From positions 4,929,724-4,993,723 of the forward strand of contig OZ022584.1 of assembly GCA_963669155.1 (NCBI GenBank): a DNA stretch of 64,000 bases. Direction: 5' to 3'. Below the pieces are notes generated by a model that was not told the DNA's origin, did not search any database, and saw only the letters and a list, made by a program, of their open reading frames with translations. The position numbers and the translations under genes are program-made. Positions within the stretch are counted from its first letter, which is position 1. Each line of letters opens with the position of its first letter. This DNA is from Arbacia lixula. Lineage: Eukaryota; Echinodermata; Echinoidea; Arbacioida; Arbaciidae. Shown piece after piece: positions 24,742 to 39,184 of the stretch.

Positions 24742-26079
24742 ATTTTACTTGACACAATTCAGTCTGCCCACCGACCTCATCATCTTGTCGAGACACTCCT
24801 CATTCATGTTTCCAGTTACATCTTACGGAAAATGGACAGTGGATCAGTAACAGCAATGCTACTTTTAGATCTATCGGCCGCATTTGACACCGTAGACCGC
24901 ACTTTACTCATCAATACTCTGACTATTTTAGGAATTCAAGGCAAGGCTTTAGAATGGCTGAACTCATATCTTTCCTCACATTCACGGTCAGTCCTTCTGA
25001 ATGGTGTTACCTCCTCATCTCGATCAATGGTCTGCGGTGTTCCCCAAGGTTCTGTTGGAGGGCCCATTTTGTTCTCCGTTTATTTGACAGGGCTCACAGA
25101 TATTTTCCAACGTCATTCCGTTCATTATCAATTATATGCGGATGATATTCAGATTTTTCTTTCTTTTTCACCCAATCAAACTAGTGCCACCCAAGCTATT
25201 TGTAATCTGGAAAGGTGTATAATGGACTTTGACACTTGGTTGAAGTCACACTCATTACTTTTAAACCAAAGTAAATGTGAGTTTTTTTCTTTTTGGCTCA
25301 AAATCTCAACAAATTAGACATTGATTCCATTTCCATCTCAGGTAGCAACATTCCCTTGTCAAAATCATGTTGCAACCTTGGCGTTGTTTTTTACTCCCAT
25401 ATGTATATGTCCAATCAGATTACAAGTATTTGCAGATCAGTCCGCTATCAATTTCGCAACACTGGATTTATAAGAAAGTATCTCACTCGCTTTGCAACAG
25501 AGAAACTAGTACATTCACTCATTTCGTCGCGGCTTGATTTTGGTAATGGCCTCCTATACAACTTGCCAGACTCTAAAATTGGGAAACTGCAACTGCACGC
25601 ATTGTAACTTCAACCGACAAGCGCAGCCACATCGACCCTGTCTTGAAAAGTCTTCATTGGTTGCCCCTGTGGGAACGCCTTGGCTTTAAAATACTTGTTT
25701 TAGTCTTTCCTATTGTCAACGGAACTTCCTCCAGTTAAAATAAATCTTTAATTCACAACTACGAACCATCACGAACCTTAAGATCCTCCACATCCGGTCT
25801 TTTGCAAGTTCCTGTTTCAAAGCGATCGTGGGGAGAACGGGCCTTTGCTCATGCAGGGCCAACCCTGTGGAATTCTCTTCCACAGAGTTTGAAAACCCTG
25901 ACGTCATTGACCACCTTCAAGGGCAACCTAAAGACATACCTGTATAATGGTGCTTTTTGACATACAAGTTCATACCTGTATTGTATTTTTTCTCTCTTTA
26001 ATTTGCACTGAAGCGCCTTGAGCATCTAATATAGATGGAAAGTGCGCTATATAAATTCTATGTATTTATCATTATTATA
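24742..26079 (+). mobile_element. 5'-truncated CR1/L2-like retrotransposon
   Basis: The RT region reads QSAHRPHHLVETLL, LLLDLSAAFDTVDR, GVPQGSVGGPILF and the catalytic YADDIQIF, then the C-terminal SLHWLP and LWNSLPQSLKTL segments to a TGA at 25958-25960. Frameshifts near 25285 (T-run) and 25590 split the frame. The 3' region has GCGCTATATAAATTC followed by ATT-rich repeats, typical of this clade. The 5' half of pol is absent. It ends about 60 bp before the receptor's first coding exon. Confidence 0.9.
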
Positions 26080-26140
26080 AATGTATTGATTCATATTTTT
26101 GTATTATTCATCATGACTTTGATATACATTTCATTTTCAG

Positions 26141-26204
26141 ATGGGGTATTCTTACTCATTTCTTCTGTGCATCGTACCATTTATCTCTCTTTACAGGTAC
26201 ACAG
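26141..26204 (+). CDS. Receptor exon 1: signal peptide
   Basis: ATG followed by a hydrophobic stretch ([14 protein letters not shown]), ending in phase 1 at a GTAAGT donor. ATTTTCAG lies directly before the ATG, so a non-coding 5' exon upstream is likely. The promoter would then lie further left. Confidence 0.7.
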
Positions 26205-29200
26205 GTAAGTACATGGTAATATATCACATATCTCGTACGCAACTTGTTCGTGGTCGTGTAGCGTTATCTGATATCATGATCTGAGATTAAAATCATTTTA
26301 CTTACATTTCTTGCACAAATTATGTTATTATTTAGCATCATGAATTGTGTGCTATGGTAGGCATGCTTTGGGTTGTCGTTGAAAATGTTTGCGAAACCAG
26401 CAGTGTGCCTAACATGGAAATATATCATTAAACCAGTCTCTAGGTAACATACAGTTCAACTAAAACTTATTTCATCTAGATAACAGCACGACAATACGGG
26501 CTCATCTAATGTACAAGCTAGATTTTGAAAGTTTCAGTTGAGTCCCACAGTAGGCTTAAAACACAGTCTTTGCTTTTGCTTTAATTGCATCATAAGACAA
26601 TAACTATACCAGCATTTAGTAATCCATGGCATTTTTAACATGTGTTTTTTTAGTGTCCAGATCATTGTGCAAAAAGCCAACTTGGACGAATGATATGAGG
26701 TCACTTTATCAACCGATGTTGTTGTATCCATATCAAAACACAGAGGAGAAAAGATATTAATCAGTTTCGGACTTTCGGAGATTATTTTCCAGGTTCATTG
26801 TCGAAACGCCACTTGGTTAACTAACCCATAAGATCAATCGCATTTTTGTGTCTTGGTATCGATAATGATGAAATTATTAATTATCTCCGGATATACTTTG
26901 TCACTCTCAGTGTCATGATATAAACATAATCAAACATGTTATCCATTTTGACCGCGATTACTGGTATTACCAAAGGATTTTTTGTTCATTAAAAAAATCG
27001 ACATCGTCATTGATCCCCTTGTTTTTTATTTTATTTTTTGGGAATGACAATGTCACAATAATGTGGCAAAACTGTGTATGCCACTTTAATGATAAGAGGC
27101 ATATTTACATCTCGACTGTCTGGTGGGTACCTAACCAGCAAATACAAAGTGATAACATAATCGAATTAACTTGAGAAGATCATATAAAAAGTAAATTTCG
27201 TATGATTACTGTGGATATAAGGGTAATACTATTTCTTTCTTATAGTTGATTTATCAATATGTTTAGATTTTATGCCCCAAACAAAGGGTTAACATGGAAG
27301 TGGTTTGCAATTGCTGCTCCCGCCTGCCGTTATGCGCCAGCGGTTTGCAGCGGCGGCAAAGCAGAAAAATTGACAGAAATATGAATTTATACATGCTCAG
27401 ATGGTCAACTGCTCCATCGAATGGGATAAACTCTATCAATGGCCCAATTTAAATGTCATTAAGGCAAGTGAATGAGGAAGCACTTGTTATTCCGAAGGTT
27501 CGTTATTCCGAAGGTTCGTTAGTCCGAGAAAGGAATAAGGCTCGTTATTCCGAAGTTCGTTAGTCCCAGAGATAGTTATTCGGAACCTTATTTCGTTTTC
27601 GGATTAACGAACCTTCGGAAAAGCGAACCTTTTTTCATTTTCGGAATAACGAACCTTCGGAATAACGAACCTTCGGAATATCGAACCGTAACCAGCGAAT
27701 GCGCATCGGTGTGAATGAACCTTAACGGTGAAATTATTTCACAATTGCAGCTGTAGGTCAGTTTAGTGCCAGTGAGGGATGGAACCAGCTGGGCAGAACG
27801 TCCTATCTGTTTAACTATTCGGCGAGGATCTCATTCGGTGATGCTCAAGTCGCCTGTCAGAGTCTTGGAGCCGACCTCGCTCTGAGCAAGACGAAGAAAA
27901 TCAATGTGAGTATCTTTGGTGCAGAAAGATGACGGGCACCTGGACCACATCGATTCAACTCGTTTAGTCTCGCTGTCGTAAATTTTCCATACCATACTGA
28001 AAAGTTGTCCCATGATGCACTGCGCAGCCACATTTAAATTTTGCTCGCAGCCACGCCCGCTTCCGGTCTCGTATACTATTGTATCAGACTAGATTTTAAA
28101 GAAACAAAACTTTTGTATTTTATTTTAATATTCATTTGGCCTATTCGTGTCTTCTTTATTTACAAATGAAACATAATGCAGGGTAGGCCAATTTAGTTAC
28201 AAAACTGTTTTACAAGTGCGCCCTGCACTTTAACATACTAACAAGATCATGGAACAAAAGCAAAAATGAGCAAAATCAAATATCAACGAAAAGTTCCTAC
28301 ACAAAACATATTTTGATATATTTTTTTATAGGTTCGCACGTTCTCAGTCGTGCGTGATTCGTTTAATACGCATGACGCATCACCAAAATGAACGAATTTA
28401 ATTATTAAAATTTTGTAGAAAATATGTTGATGCAATTGAACATATACACCAATCAATTTTAAAGAAATTTTAAAGTAATCATGATATCATTATGAAAATT
28501 TTGTCGAAAATATGTTCAGGCAATAGGACATATACATCAATGAATTTTAAAGAAATCATGATTTCCAATCAGTTCGCATGTTCCTAGTCGTGCGTGAATC
28601 ATTCATCGTGCCTGAAGGGTCACGAACAAAGTAAATAATAATGTAAAAATATTTCGGAATCGATTTGACTGATTTGATAAGGACCAACTCGAGCAAATGA
28701 GATTCCGATAGTGCCGTTGCATTAAACTCATTTATCCAATTATGTTCACTGGCCTAAATAACCGCGGAATTTGATTGCCGGCGACATTTATCACAATTTT
28801 CTCGTCAAGAAGTGCGCATGCACCACATGTCCGTCAGAATGCCACATTTATGTAAGCGACAACTGTAGGTCGGTGCAGATAGGAATTATCTTTATATATC
28901 AATAAGGAAGCATTGTTTTCACATATAATTTACAATTTACTTTAAAATGGAACTCTATTCAAAGTTTGTTTGCTTATAATCTGCATTAAAATCACTTGTT
29001 TTATTTCATTTTCTGATGAATTGAATTTTTCATCTCTCACCATCTCTCACCATACCACTTGACGCATTTACCTTTAAACGAATGATGCACCGGGAAGTTA
29101 TCCACATGTTCATGTAGTACTCTTCACAAAAATGTATCAAAAATCTATGAATGAGCCAAAATTCCACGCCGAAAGTATTTTCCACAAAGGAAGCTATGCT

Positions 29201-29754
29201 TTCAGTGCAGGTGCCTTGGCAATATCTTGTTACTACTCGATGCAACAAAAATAGGACAGCATATGAAGAGTTTATTTCCAAAACGAGCTAAGTCTACTTT
29301 GAGAACTTAAAAGAAAAACGGGTTTCTTAATCTTTCCTATGGGGAACTTAACTTGATATGTGATAATAGTTGGTCGTTTGGTTTGGTTAGACGTTAAATC
29401 CTTCTTCACCAAATGCTTAAACGATTCTCACTGTGCTAATGATAACTACATTTTTAAGAAAAATGGAATTAGCACCTTTTGCAAACAAGATCTTCATATG
29501 TGGTTATTCAGTTATTCGCCCTCTTTTTCTAGCAATTTATAACGGATTACATCACTCCTGGCCTGACGGAGACACGCTGTTTCTGGATCGGGCTGACGGA
29601 CCATGGAGAAGAAGGCTACTTTGAGTGGTCGGATGGAACTCCGCTTGGGTAAGGCGTAGCTCACTATCTATATTAATGCCATTACGAGCTCTAGGGTGAC
29701 TACGAGGTGTTAACAAAATATTTTACACTCTTGGAACCCGCCCCCCCCCCCCCC

Positions 29755-29805
<51 letters not shown>

Positions 29806-30366
29806 TCTATAAATAATGACTATACGAAACTGCAGTTACTGAAAAGTGCTCAACTACATGTACATATAGGAGCTTCATGTAGTATAGTATTAGGGTGGAG
29901 CGAGTTGCTTAGATTTTAGTTGTACAGACTGTTTCCCCCTGAGGGTTCATCATCAGCTATAGCTCAAGCACACGAGACACATAACAATTCCAATACGTAC
30001 ACCAAAATCGGGAAGATCCTGATGAAGGGCAGGTGCCCGAAAGCTTGGTCCTATAACTAGTAGCTCAAGCACACGAGACACATAACAATTCCAATACGTA
30101 CACACCAAATCGGGAAGATCCTGATGAAGGGCAGGTGCCCGAAAGCTTGGTCCTATAACTAGAAGCTCAAGCACACGAGACACATAACAATTCCAATACG
30201 TACACCAAAATCGGGAAGATCCTGATGAAGGGCAGGTGCCGAAAGCTTGGGTCCTATAACTAGTGGTAAACATGTCTTGCAACGGCCCTCTTCGACCCCC
30301 CTCTCCTGATCACACATATATGACGAAGAACCGCAAAAAACGTACATCACCGAGACTGATTACAAT

Positions 30367-30417
<51 letters not shown>

Positions 30418-30469
30418 AATATTTAAATAAAAGAGTTGCCAAAGCTGTTGTATATGTATAATTTCTTAC

Positions 30470-30518
<49 letters not shown>

Positions 30519-30924
30519 CTATATATACGTATATATAAATATATACATAAATCTTATGGAATATTCAAACAACAAAATATTATATATATATTTATATATA
30601 TAGTATAGTATTAGGGTGGAGCGAGTTGCTTAGATTTTAGTTGTACAGACTGTTTCCCCCTGAGGGTTCATCAGCAACATCAGCAACAGTTGCTGATGAA
30701 CCCTCAGGGGGAAACAGTCTGTACAACTAAAATCTAAGCAACTCGCTCCACCCTAATACTATACTATATATATAAATATATATATAATATTTTGTTGTTT
30801 GAATATTCCATAAGATTTATGTATATATTTATATATACGTATATATAGATATATATATATATATATATAAATGTAAGAAATTATACATATACAACAGCTT
30901 TGGCAACTCTTTTATTTAAATATT

Positions 30925-30981
<57 letters not shown>

Positions 30982-31431
30982 GTAATCAGTCTCGGTGATG
31001 TACGTTTTTTGCGGTTCTTCGTCATATATGTGTGATCAGGAGAGGGGGGTCGAAGAGGGCCGTTGCAAGACATGTTAACCACTAGTTATAGGACCAAGCT
31101 TTCGGGCACCTGCCCTTCATCAGGATCTTCCCGATTTTGGTGTACGTATTGGAATTGTTATGTGTCTCGTGTGCTTGAGCTTCTAGTTATAGGACCAAGC
31201 TTTCGGGCACCTGCCCTTCATCAGGATCTTCCCGATTTTGGTGTACGTATTGGAATTGTTATGTGTCTCGTGTGCTTGAGCTATAGCTCAAGCACACGAG
31301 ACACATAACAATTCCAATACGTACACCAAAATCGGGAAGATCCTGATGAAGGGCAGGTGCCCGAAAGCTTGGTCCTATAACTAGTGGTAAACATGTCTTG
31401 CAACGGCCCTCTTCGACCCCCCTCTCCTGAT

Positions 31432-31485
<54 letters not shown>

Positions 31486-34400
31486 CTATTCATGACCTAA
31501 ATTCGTCGGTATCAGATTATTAATTTAGAGCAAAGCCATGTTTATTTTGCATAACACCTGTCAATCCATTTTTCAACTGCTATCATAGAGTCGATTCATT
31601 ATGCTTCTGGCGGAAAAGATCTTGTGCATTAACATGCCTGAAGCACTGTGGGCATTGTTGTGTTCTGAATCAATGTGATTTGCCAACAAATGAAAATTAA
31701 CCAAGTATTGATTCATGCAATGTTTAAAATCTGCCTTCGAAAGTATGTTATCATCACTGTATGTCTCATGTGCACGTCTTTATAATGATTGCGTATAAAT
31801 CATAAAGACTATCGAGGTACCTGGCAAAAAAAGGAAAAACTGATCAAAGAACTTCATCGAAACATCCTACTCGACGGATTTGGACATATGCGGGAAGTCT
31901 GTGACTTTTAAAGGCTTGATTCTGTGAAGCTTAAAACTAACGTTCAATGAGTGTCCCGTCCTTTCAATCCCAAACCCAGCTTCCAGGGCTGGTCTGGCCC
32001 CATGCCTGATAACTCCTGGCCGGATCAGGACTGCGCATGCGTGTGGTCCAGCACCCTGACCTATCGGCATGGCGGCTGGAACGACAACTGGTGCTACCAA
32101 TCTGAGCCGTACATCTGCCAAATAGAAAGCAAGTTATTTTCCCCATATTTGGAATAAAAACAAAGGCAAATTTCTATTTGTTTATCTATGTCAAGTATTT
32201 GCTTCTCGATGCTAATGTTTGTTTTGTGTATATGACATCAGCAACAAGTAAATTAATACGGCCTACATAACTACATAACATTCAAATGCCAATAAAGTCA
32301 TATGGAATAGATGTAACATTACTCATGAAGATATATTTATTGAAAATATATGGACATTTCTTTTTGGCTGAACCTTTGACGATGAACTGACTTAGAATTA
32401 TGCAGTTATTCAACATAAAGGAAATGAAAACAACTTTACTAAATTAGCCCTTAGCTTATCATGGCTTACAAAAACAGGTTTTACAATGTAGCAAACTTAC
32501 AGCAATACACAAGGTAATTCAATTCACAATTTGCCTTTGTCGTTATAATTATAATGGATTAACTAAGCATAATAGCTATATAAGCGCCTTCATTTGAAAC
32601 GCATGTTGCTTTTGAGCCGCCTCATAGTGATCCGTCTTCTTGTTAACACATGCAGAGTAGTAGTCATTACTAATACCCTAGTCACAGTAGAGGAGGAATA
32701 AGAAGGAATGCCGTCGGAATGAAAATTCTTGGCGCATTCCTGGATATTCGAAGTGCATTCTGACTGCATTCTGAGTGCATTCCGAATATTCGGGTCCATT
32801 CTTCTGTTTTGCTCATGCTCAAAATTTTCGAGGTGCATTCGAACTGGAAAAATATCGAACGGCATTCGAATTGCAGTCCAACAGCACTCTGACTGCATTA
32901 TAAATATTCTGACTGCATTCTAAATATTCTGACTGCATTCTTAAAATTCCTACTGTGTTCCAACTACAATTGAGCTACATTCGAGATCCAATAAACCCGG
33001 AATGTGCAAATGTGCAAGGGTTCGAAGGACATTCTAAGTTTTCGAACGGCATTTTTACATATTTAGCTCAATTCGAAATTCCCTCCTAAATGTGGCTCGA
33101 ATTCTGAAAAAAAAATCATTCCGGCTGGTTCTGCTTGATTCCTGCTGATTCCGAATAAGTGTGACGGGTAATTAATGTACATGTACATGTAGTAAATGTG
33201 CTGAATGTTTAACCTAACACGCCGAACCAGCAACTAAAAAAATAGAAGAACCCAGTCGTCAATTTCCAAACTACTTAGACCGGTCATAAATTACATTTAT
33301 GTGCCATTCCAATGGTAGCACATGTAATGGATGATTCATTTTCTTCAATCTCCAATTCTTTTCTCGCGTAGCCGGTCTTTGCGAAGTAACAGACTTTCGC
33401 TGTACTCGATCCGGTCGATGCATTCCGGCTGAATGGAGATGCGACACTGAAAATGACTGCGATGACGAGTCGGACGAACAAGATTGCGGTAAACCTTTTC
33501 ACCGTCGAGAATATTTAATTGCAAGGGCGTATACTTACAGGGAGAAGAATAAAACATTCTTTACAGTAAATAGATCAGCACATTCTTAATTCCTTGTCTT
33601 CCTTGTCTGTGCTTTCTTTTTTAAACATATTTGTCAATCAATATTGTTTCTATGAAGTGTGACAACAAAGCCCAAATTAAATAATTTGTTGTCTTCCGGC
33701 CGCAAAACATTCCATTCTTTGAATTAATACTTGTTCTACTGGGGACTCATACAATGAGTTTATTTTGGTTAATTTGCTTATTTAATAGGCAAGACAATGG
33801 AAGCCTTGGGTATTGTTCCTAAGTATCATTCCATTATCACAAGCCACACTGTCATAGTTGTAGCCTACTGGGTCGTATCACTGTCCAGCAACCAGTAGAT
33901 GCAGGTTCAAGTCCCTGTATGGTCTTCCTTTTGGTAATTTTTTAAAGAAATTAATCAATCAATCGTGTTACCACGGATAATTAGAGCAAAACACCTTATA
34001 TGACAATCTTAAGGCCCGGTCACGCCGCCAGAACTTTGCTGGAGCGTTCCTGGAGCGGTAAAAAAAAAATATCGTCGCCGCTCGTTACTTTTCACCACCG
34101 TTTAACATTAGTTGGCCCCCGTTCAGGCAACGCCGTATACGTTCGGTCACCATTGATGGTCCCCCCTACTGCTCCGAAAGTGTCAAAATTTGGCCCCTCT
34201 CCCTTCCGTTCAAGCAACGCTCCAACAAAGTTCGGGCGGTGTGACTGAGCCTGTAAAGTTTTAATTCACATGGAGTCTCCCGTGTTTCTGCTGTAAGCAC
34301 ACCGGATACGTTCTGTATCATGTACGAGCTCTGTGGTCTGTATCATTTTGGTTCCAGTAAGTCACGCTTATCAATGCTTGATTTACGAGAGCAATGTGGG

Positions 34401-35769
34401 TGCTACAAAAAGGGATTTGTGTTCATATAATAACTTTAACCCTTACACCTACTCAAATAGGATAATTAGCCACGTTATTACGATTATAAAAGACGTAGAG
34501 ATGTACAAATATGAATCTATGCCCAGCTCACGGCTATCAATTACACTTTTGATATCGGCACCGTCACGCGGCCTCCCCAATGATCTTTTTTGGTGCCTTT
34601 CAGTCACCGTTACGGTGTTCCCAAGAATGGTTCTTGATTCAATGACCTTTATGTATAGGTCTACTTTTTCAAGCAATGTGTAGTGCTAAGTGAGTCGTAT
34701 GTTGCGGTCCTATCTGCCATTGTTGGATATATACCTAGTGACCCGGTAGACTGACACCCCATGCATTTCCATCTGCTTTAAACACCAAACATTTAGTTAG
34801 ACATTTAACGTCATAAAGAAGCAACTGCCACACATGGATATGCGCGAACACGTGGTACACGCGAGGTACAATTTACAGCTCCATGCACCAAGTGCAGCAT
34901 GAACATTCGGTCACGACAATTCCTCGACTCCATTCATAAACGATAAACCCGCATACTTGTTCGCTCCTCTTGCATTTTATGACGTTAAGAGGTTGGAGGT
35001 GCAAAACAGACGATAGTGCATTCTTAAATGCAAAAATTATATTTTCAGACCCTTTTTCGCCATTGTATAGCTCATCTTTGCAAAGCGTTGCAGCGACTGC
35101 ACGATTTGTGCATGAGTGAATGAGTATGTTCGCAGTACAGGACCACAGGACCGACCGTACAATATTCCTGATTGGCTGGTGTGACCGTTACCGTGACGGC
35201 GCCGATATCCACTTCTTTCTGATACTAATATGCTAATATTACTTGCGTCTTCAACACACACTAAAAAAAAAACAGGGGACACCGTGACGGTGCCAATATA
35301 CACTACCTATCAATTATCGATGTTCTTGAAACTGTGGTCATTTTTACAGGCGGGAGGGTGTGTAACTTGGACCAGTTCTGGTGTAATGGCACAGACGATA
35401 CCCGCTGCATCCCCGCCTCATATCGATGTGACTTGGACGAAGACTGCCCAGACGGGTCGGATGAGGACGGCTGTGAAACCAGCAGTGAGTAACCCTTTCC
35501 TTTATTGTCCTTGTGTGGTGCTTTTCCTTGATTCATTCACATACCTTTCATGGTTTAATTTTGATTGGTTTGATAATAACAAGTCGTTTCCTTATTTTTC
35601 TTCCCTTGATGTATGCATCCTTTTAAATCGTTTTTTTTTCCTATCATTCATTTTTTCACCTTCTTCCATTGTTCGTGTCGCCTCCCTGGCCATTAATTTT
35701 TTTGTTTTTAGTCATCTTTATTTCATGTTATTTTAATTCCTGTTCAGATAATCTTTTCTTTCAGCTTTA

Positions 35770-35808
<39 letters not shown>

Positions 35809-36811
35809 CAGGCTCTCTGTCCACTCGCTGTCCCCGTCTTTCTGTATCACTCTCTTTCTCTGTTTTTGTCTCTCCCTCCCCTTCGCCTCCTATATTTCTC
35901 TTCTCCCCTCTACCGCCCCTCTGTAAATGACGCATAAAATGTGTGCACTCCACAAACTATTATTACCAAAGCTGGAAATGAAAGAATAAACCATATAGAG
36001 GTGGGTAACACCTTATGATATGATGAAAAATTATATTTTCAATAATTAAGTAATTATAATCTAAATAACATTCTGATTAGCGCATAGAGTCTCCCTCTAC
36101 CCCGTGCGTCTAAATTCTTAATCAAAGCTTGCATAAAGATGCATCCACATTTTGATGAAATACTCGTCGCGAGCATTTCTCCCCCTTGATCGTGAGCTAA
36201 TGACAGCTTCAAGCAATGACATCAAAATGTAATCGGGATATCATGCACATCTTGATAATTATGGCAGATTACAAATTGTCTACTTCATATCCATAAATGA
36301 TCGATACATCATTATAATAATATACGAAACTTTTATCAAGAGAAAACTTGTCTCATTAAGTATCACTTAGGCATCTTTAGTTTCTTTTAGATGCAACAAA
36401 TCGGTCATGATTTTAAATCGATTGTGAAAAGATATAAAGTAGATTAATTGCTGTCAATAAATCTGGGCAACAATGAGTAGAAGGCGATGATCCATGATCA
36501 GTCTAATATGCCATCAAAAGAAATAAAGCACCGTCTACTTGTTGACCTAAACGTGCAGTTACACACATGCGGAAGCTTCAATCATATATCAACCGAAACT
36601 AAAATTTGATATATATTTTGTTTCCTTGACAGTAATTATGACAAACGACTCGTGCCTTGTTGGAGTATGTGAGCATCATCATTATCATGGTAAGTGACCT
36701 CGGTCTTCCGGAACATGCCATGCTTAAAGTTGACCGGGATTGATGGCGCTTTACGCAAAGCTAGCGATAATCCGACAAGGCGCAGCCATTACAGTTTACG
36801 AGTCTCCGCGA

Positions 36812-36845
<34 letters not shown>

Positions 36846-39129
36846 GCTGACAAGACACTCGCGTGTGCGACGCGGGATGCATGTATAACACACAGGCCAA
36901 TGGAAAAGTGGCGTAAGGTAGATAGCCGCCCCAAGCGCCAGCTGAAAACCGGATAGTCACGTAAGTTTCAAGTGTACAGTAGGCAATGTGGATGCTCGTT
37001 TGTTAACGCAGGGATGTGTTCTGGAAGGATTATGAAGAACTTTCTTTCTTTGAATGCGTGGCATCGCCGGAAAATTCTCCAGTCTCAACATGTGCTTTTC
37101 AGGTGTTTTAACAATAACGAACAGGATTGAATAGCAACAGTTTCTCAGAGAGAACAAAAGAAATAGTCTTATTTCGCTTGTCCAGTTCAGGCTGTTGGAT
37201 TGCGTCAATACTTTTGTGAGGAAAAGAGATATCAGCGAACAAAAATAAACAGTATTTTTTCTAGTAAAATGTCTTAGCTGCACTCAAATGCACGCAAACT
37301 CTGTTAATGGAAATATGATTTGATAATGATTGAATCCCACATTTCCGGAAATATCCGGAAAGAGAAGAAATTTGTTAACTGTATAAGTAAGAATATTATC
37401 TTATATCTCCGCTTCTGCATCATTCAACAATTATTTAGAAGAAAACCGAGTACATGATCTTTAGTGGTATTGCCCTTAACTTTCTTGAAAATTGCAAACA
37501 AATGTGATAACACAGCTCCGAGAGACAAAACAGGGAATTAAAGATATTGCTTTCTAAGTTGACAGCAGCTAAGTATCGATGCCGCACATGGGACATCAAA
37601 GTATTGTAGTGATTGTGGAATGCTTTTGACATTTATTAGCACACTTTAGTATCCATACATATGTTTGAATGTATTATGCTCGAGTTGTTTCTCCTTTCTA
37701 GCACATCCCGACACTAAGGTTGCGTTCATGCGACCATCGCCAGAATCATGATTTGAATCATGATTCAAAACGCAAACATGAATCACAAAAACAACAGAAC
37801 CAGCGTTCAGACGGCCTTCTCTCCACTGACGTTTCTCCTCGGATTCGGGCCGATCCTGATGCGCATCGCAGTTTGACCCAGGAAGTATCGGTCAACTTTT
37901 ACGTGCGTTTTCTGACCTCTACGTCGGCTGTACATCGCCAAAGTGTCATTTTCGCAACTTCAAACGTTCGCTCGGTTCCTCGGTTTGATATAGCGCTAGC
38001 TATATCAAACCACGTGAAAACAAAATCAAAGCTCGAACACAAGATGAAAACAACGCAGAATGTAAACAAAAAAGACAGACTGCGCGTGAAGCTCCTATCC
38101 CTTAGATCTGCATGCACATGTAGCATGCTGGCACGCGGCTTGACCAGCACCGGAAGTAGGCCGACACAATGACGTCATAGAATCATGATTGAAATCACGG
38201 TTGCGTTATGCGACCTTTTTGCGAATGTGATTCTACAGAAACGTCTTTCTAAACGCCCCCTTTTCCGCTTCTCATGTTTGTGACTTGATCACGTTTATAT
38301 TCAATTTCGCCTGAACGCAACCGTGACTCTGCAGAAACGTGTTTTGAATCATGATTCTAGGGCAAAAAAGGGGCGCATGGACGCAACCTTAATTAACATG
38401 CACCAGTAACAGTGAAATGAATTAATTTCTGCTCGGCTGGTGACAGTGTTATCCATTGACCCGTCCAGCCCCTAAGTTGTATAAATAATTTATTAAGTTA
38501 TAAGTACATTTAGTTCATGTAGTCGATTTGTAGTAACCCCTATCCATTCGTTTGGCTTACTAGTATTGAACGTTGTCTCATTTTATTGTATGTAAATGAA
38601 ATTATATAATATATATATATATTTCTTTTACAGGATGGATGTGCAGTCCGATTGTTGAGCTGTGCATTGAAGGAGCGGGTAAGATCCCATGTAGCCTAGT
38701 AACTGGGATGAGAAGAACACGGTCACAACTGAGTCTGTTAACGACTATGTCTGGTAATACAGACTAGGACCCCTAATCCCTCTGACTGCCTCTTTTTCGA
38801 CCGCTAGGAAGAGGATCCATAGCAGTCTGTATTACCAGACATAGTTGTTGAAAGACTCGGTTGTGACCTTGCACTCGTCAGCCTAGGCTAGATGCATTGG
38901 TGTGATCGTCGAAGTGCACATAATTGATAAATCCACTGAAAATATATTGCTGTAGATGGACGGAATTTACATATGGCTCAATGTCCTCTGTAATAATCAT
39001 TTGATACTATGTCATAACTGGTTAATTAAATTCCCGACAAATTGGCGAGCTTTTTATTTTCACTTTTTGTTCTCTCTGTTTTGTTCTATCCTCCCCGTAT
39101 CTCTTTTCTTCTCCCTCTCTCTCTCTATC

Positions 39130-39184
<55 letters not shown>

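Noticed and set aside
29953-31308. Frames repeating [16 protein letters not shown]
   Set aside because: They reflect translation of the tandem 100-bp unit A and its mirror, not a gene.
29881-31440. CRISPR-like array
   Set aside because: The units are long, inverted and directly adjacent with no spacers, in a eukaryotic intron.
29881-31480. Fully active hammerhead ribozymes
   Set aside because: The core order is right, but the extra A before stem II, a G-G mismatch in unit A stem III and the poor stem I mean activity cannot be claimed from sequence alone.
33848-33930. Intact tRNA gene
   Set aside because: A- and B-box-like motifs exist but no full cloverleaf with acceptor stem can be drawn; kept only as a possible SINE head.
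35230-35736. 168-codon frame across LDLa exon 6
   Set aside because: It reads the LDLa exon in the wrong frame and runs into the intron; the Cys-rich LDLa frame with clean splice sites is the real one.
37720-38172. 150-codon frame inside the TAAGGTTGCG element
   Set aside because: Low complexity with palindromic GAATCATGATTC content; no transposase motif.
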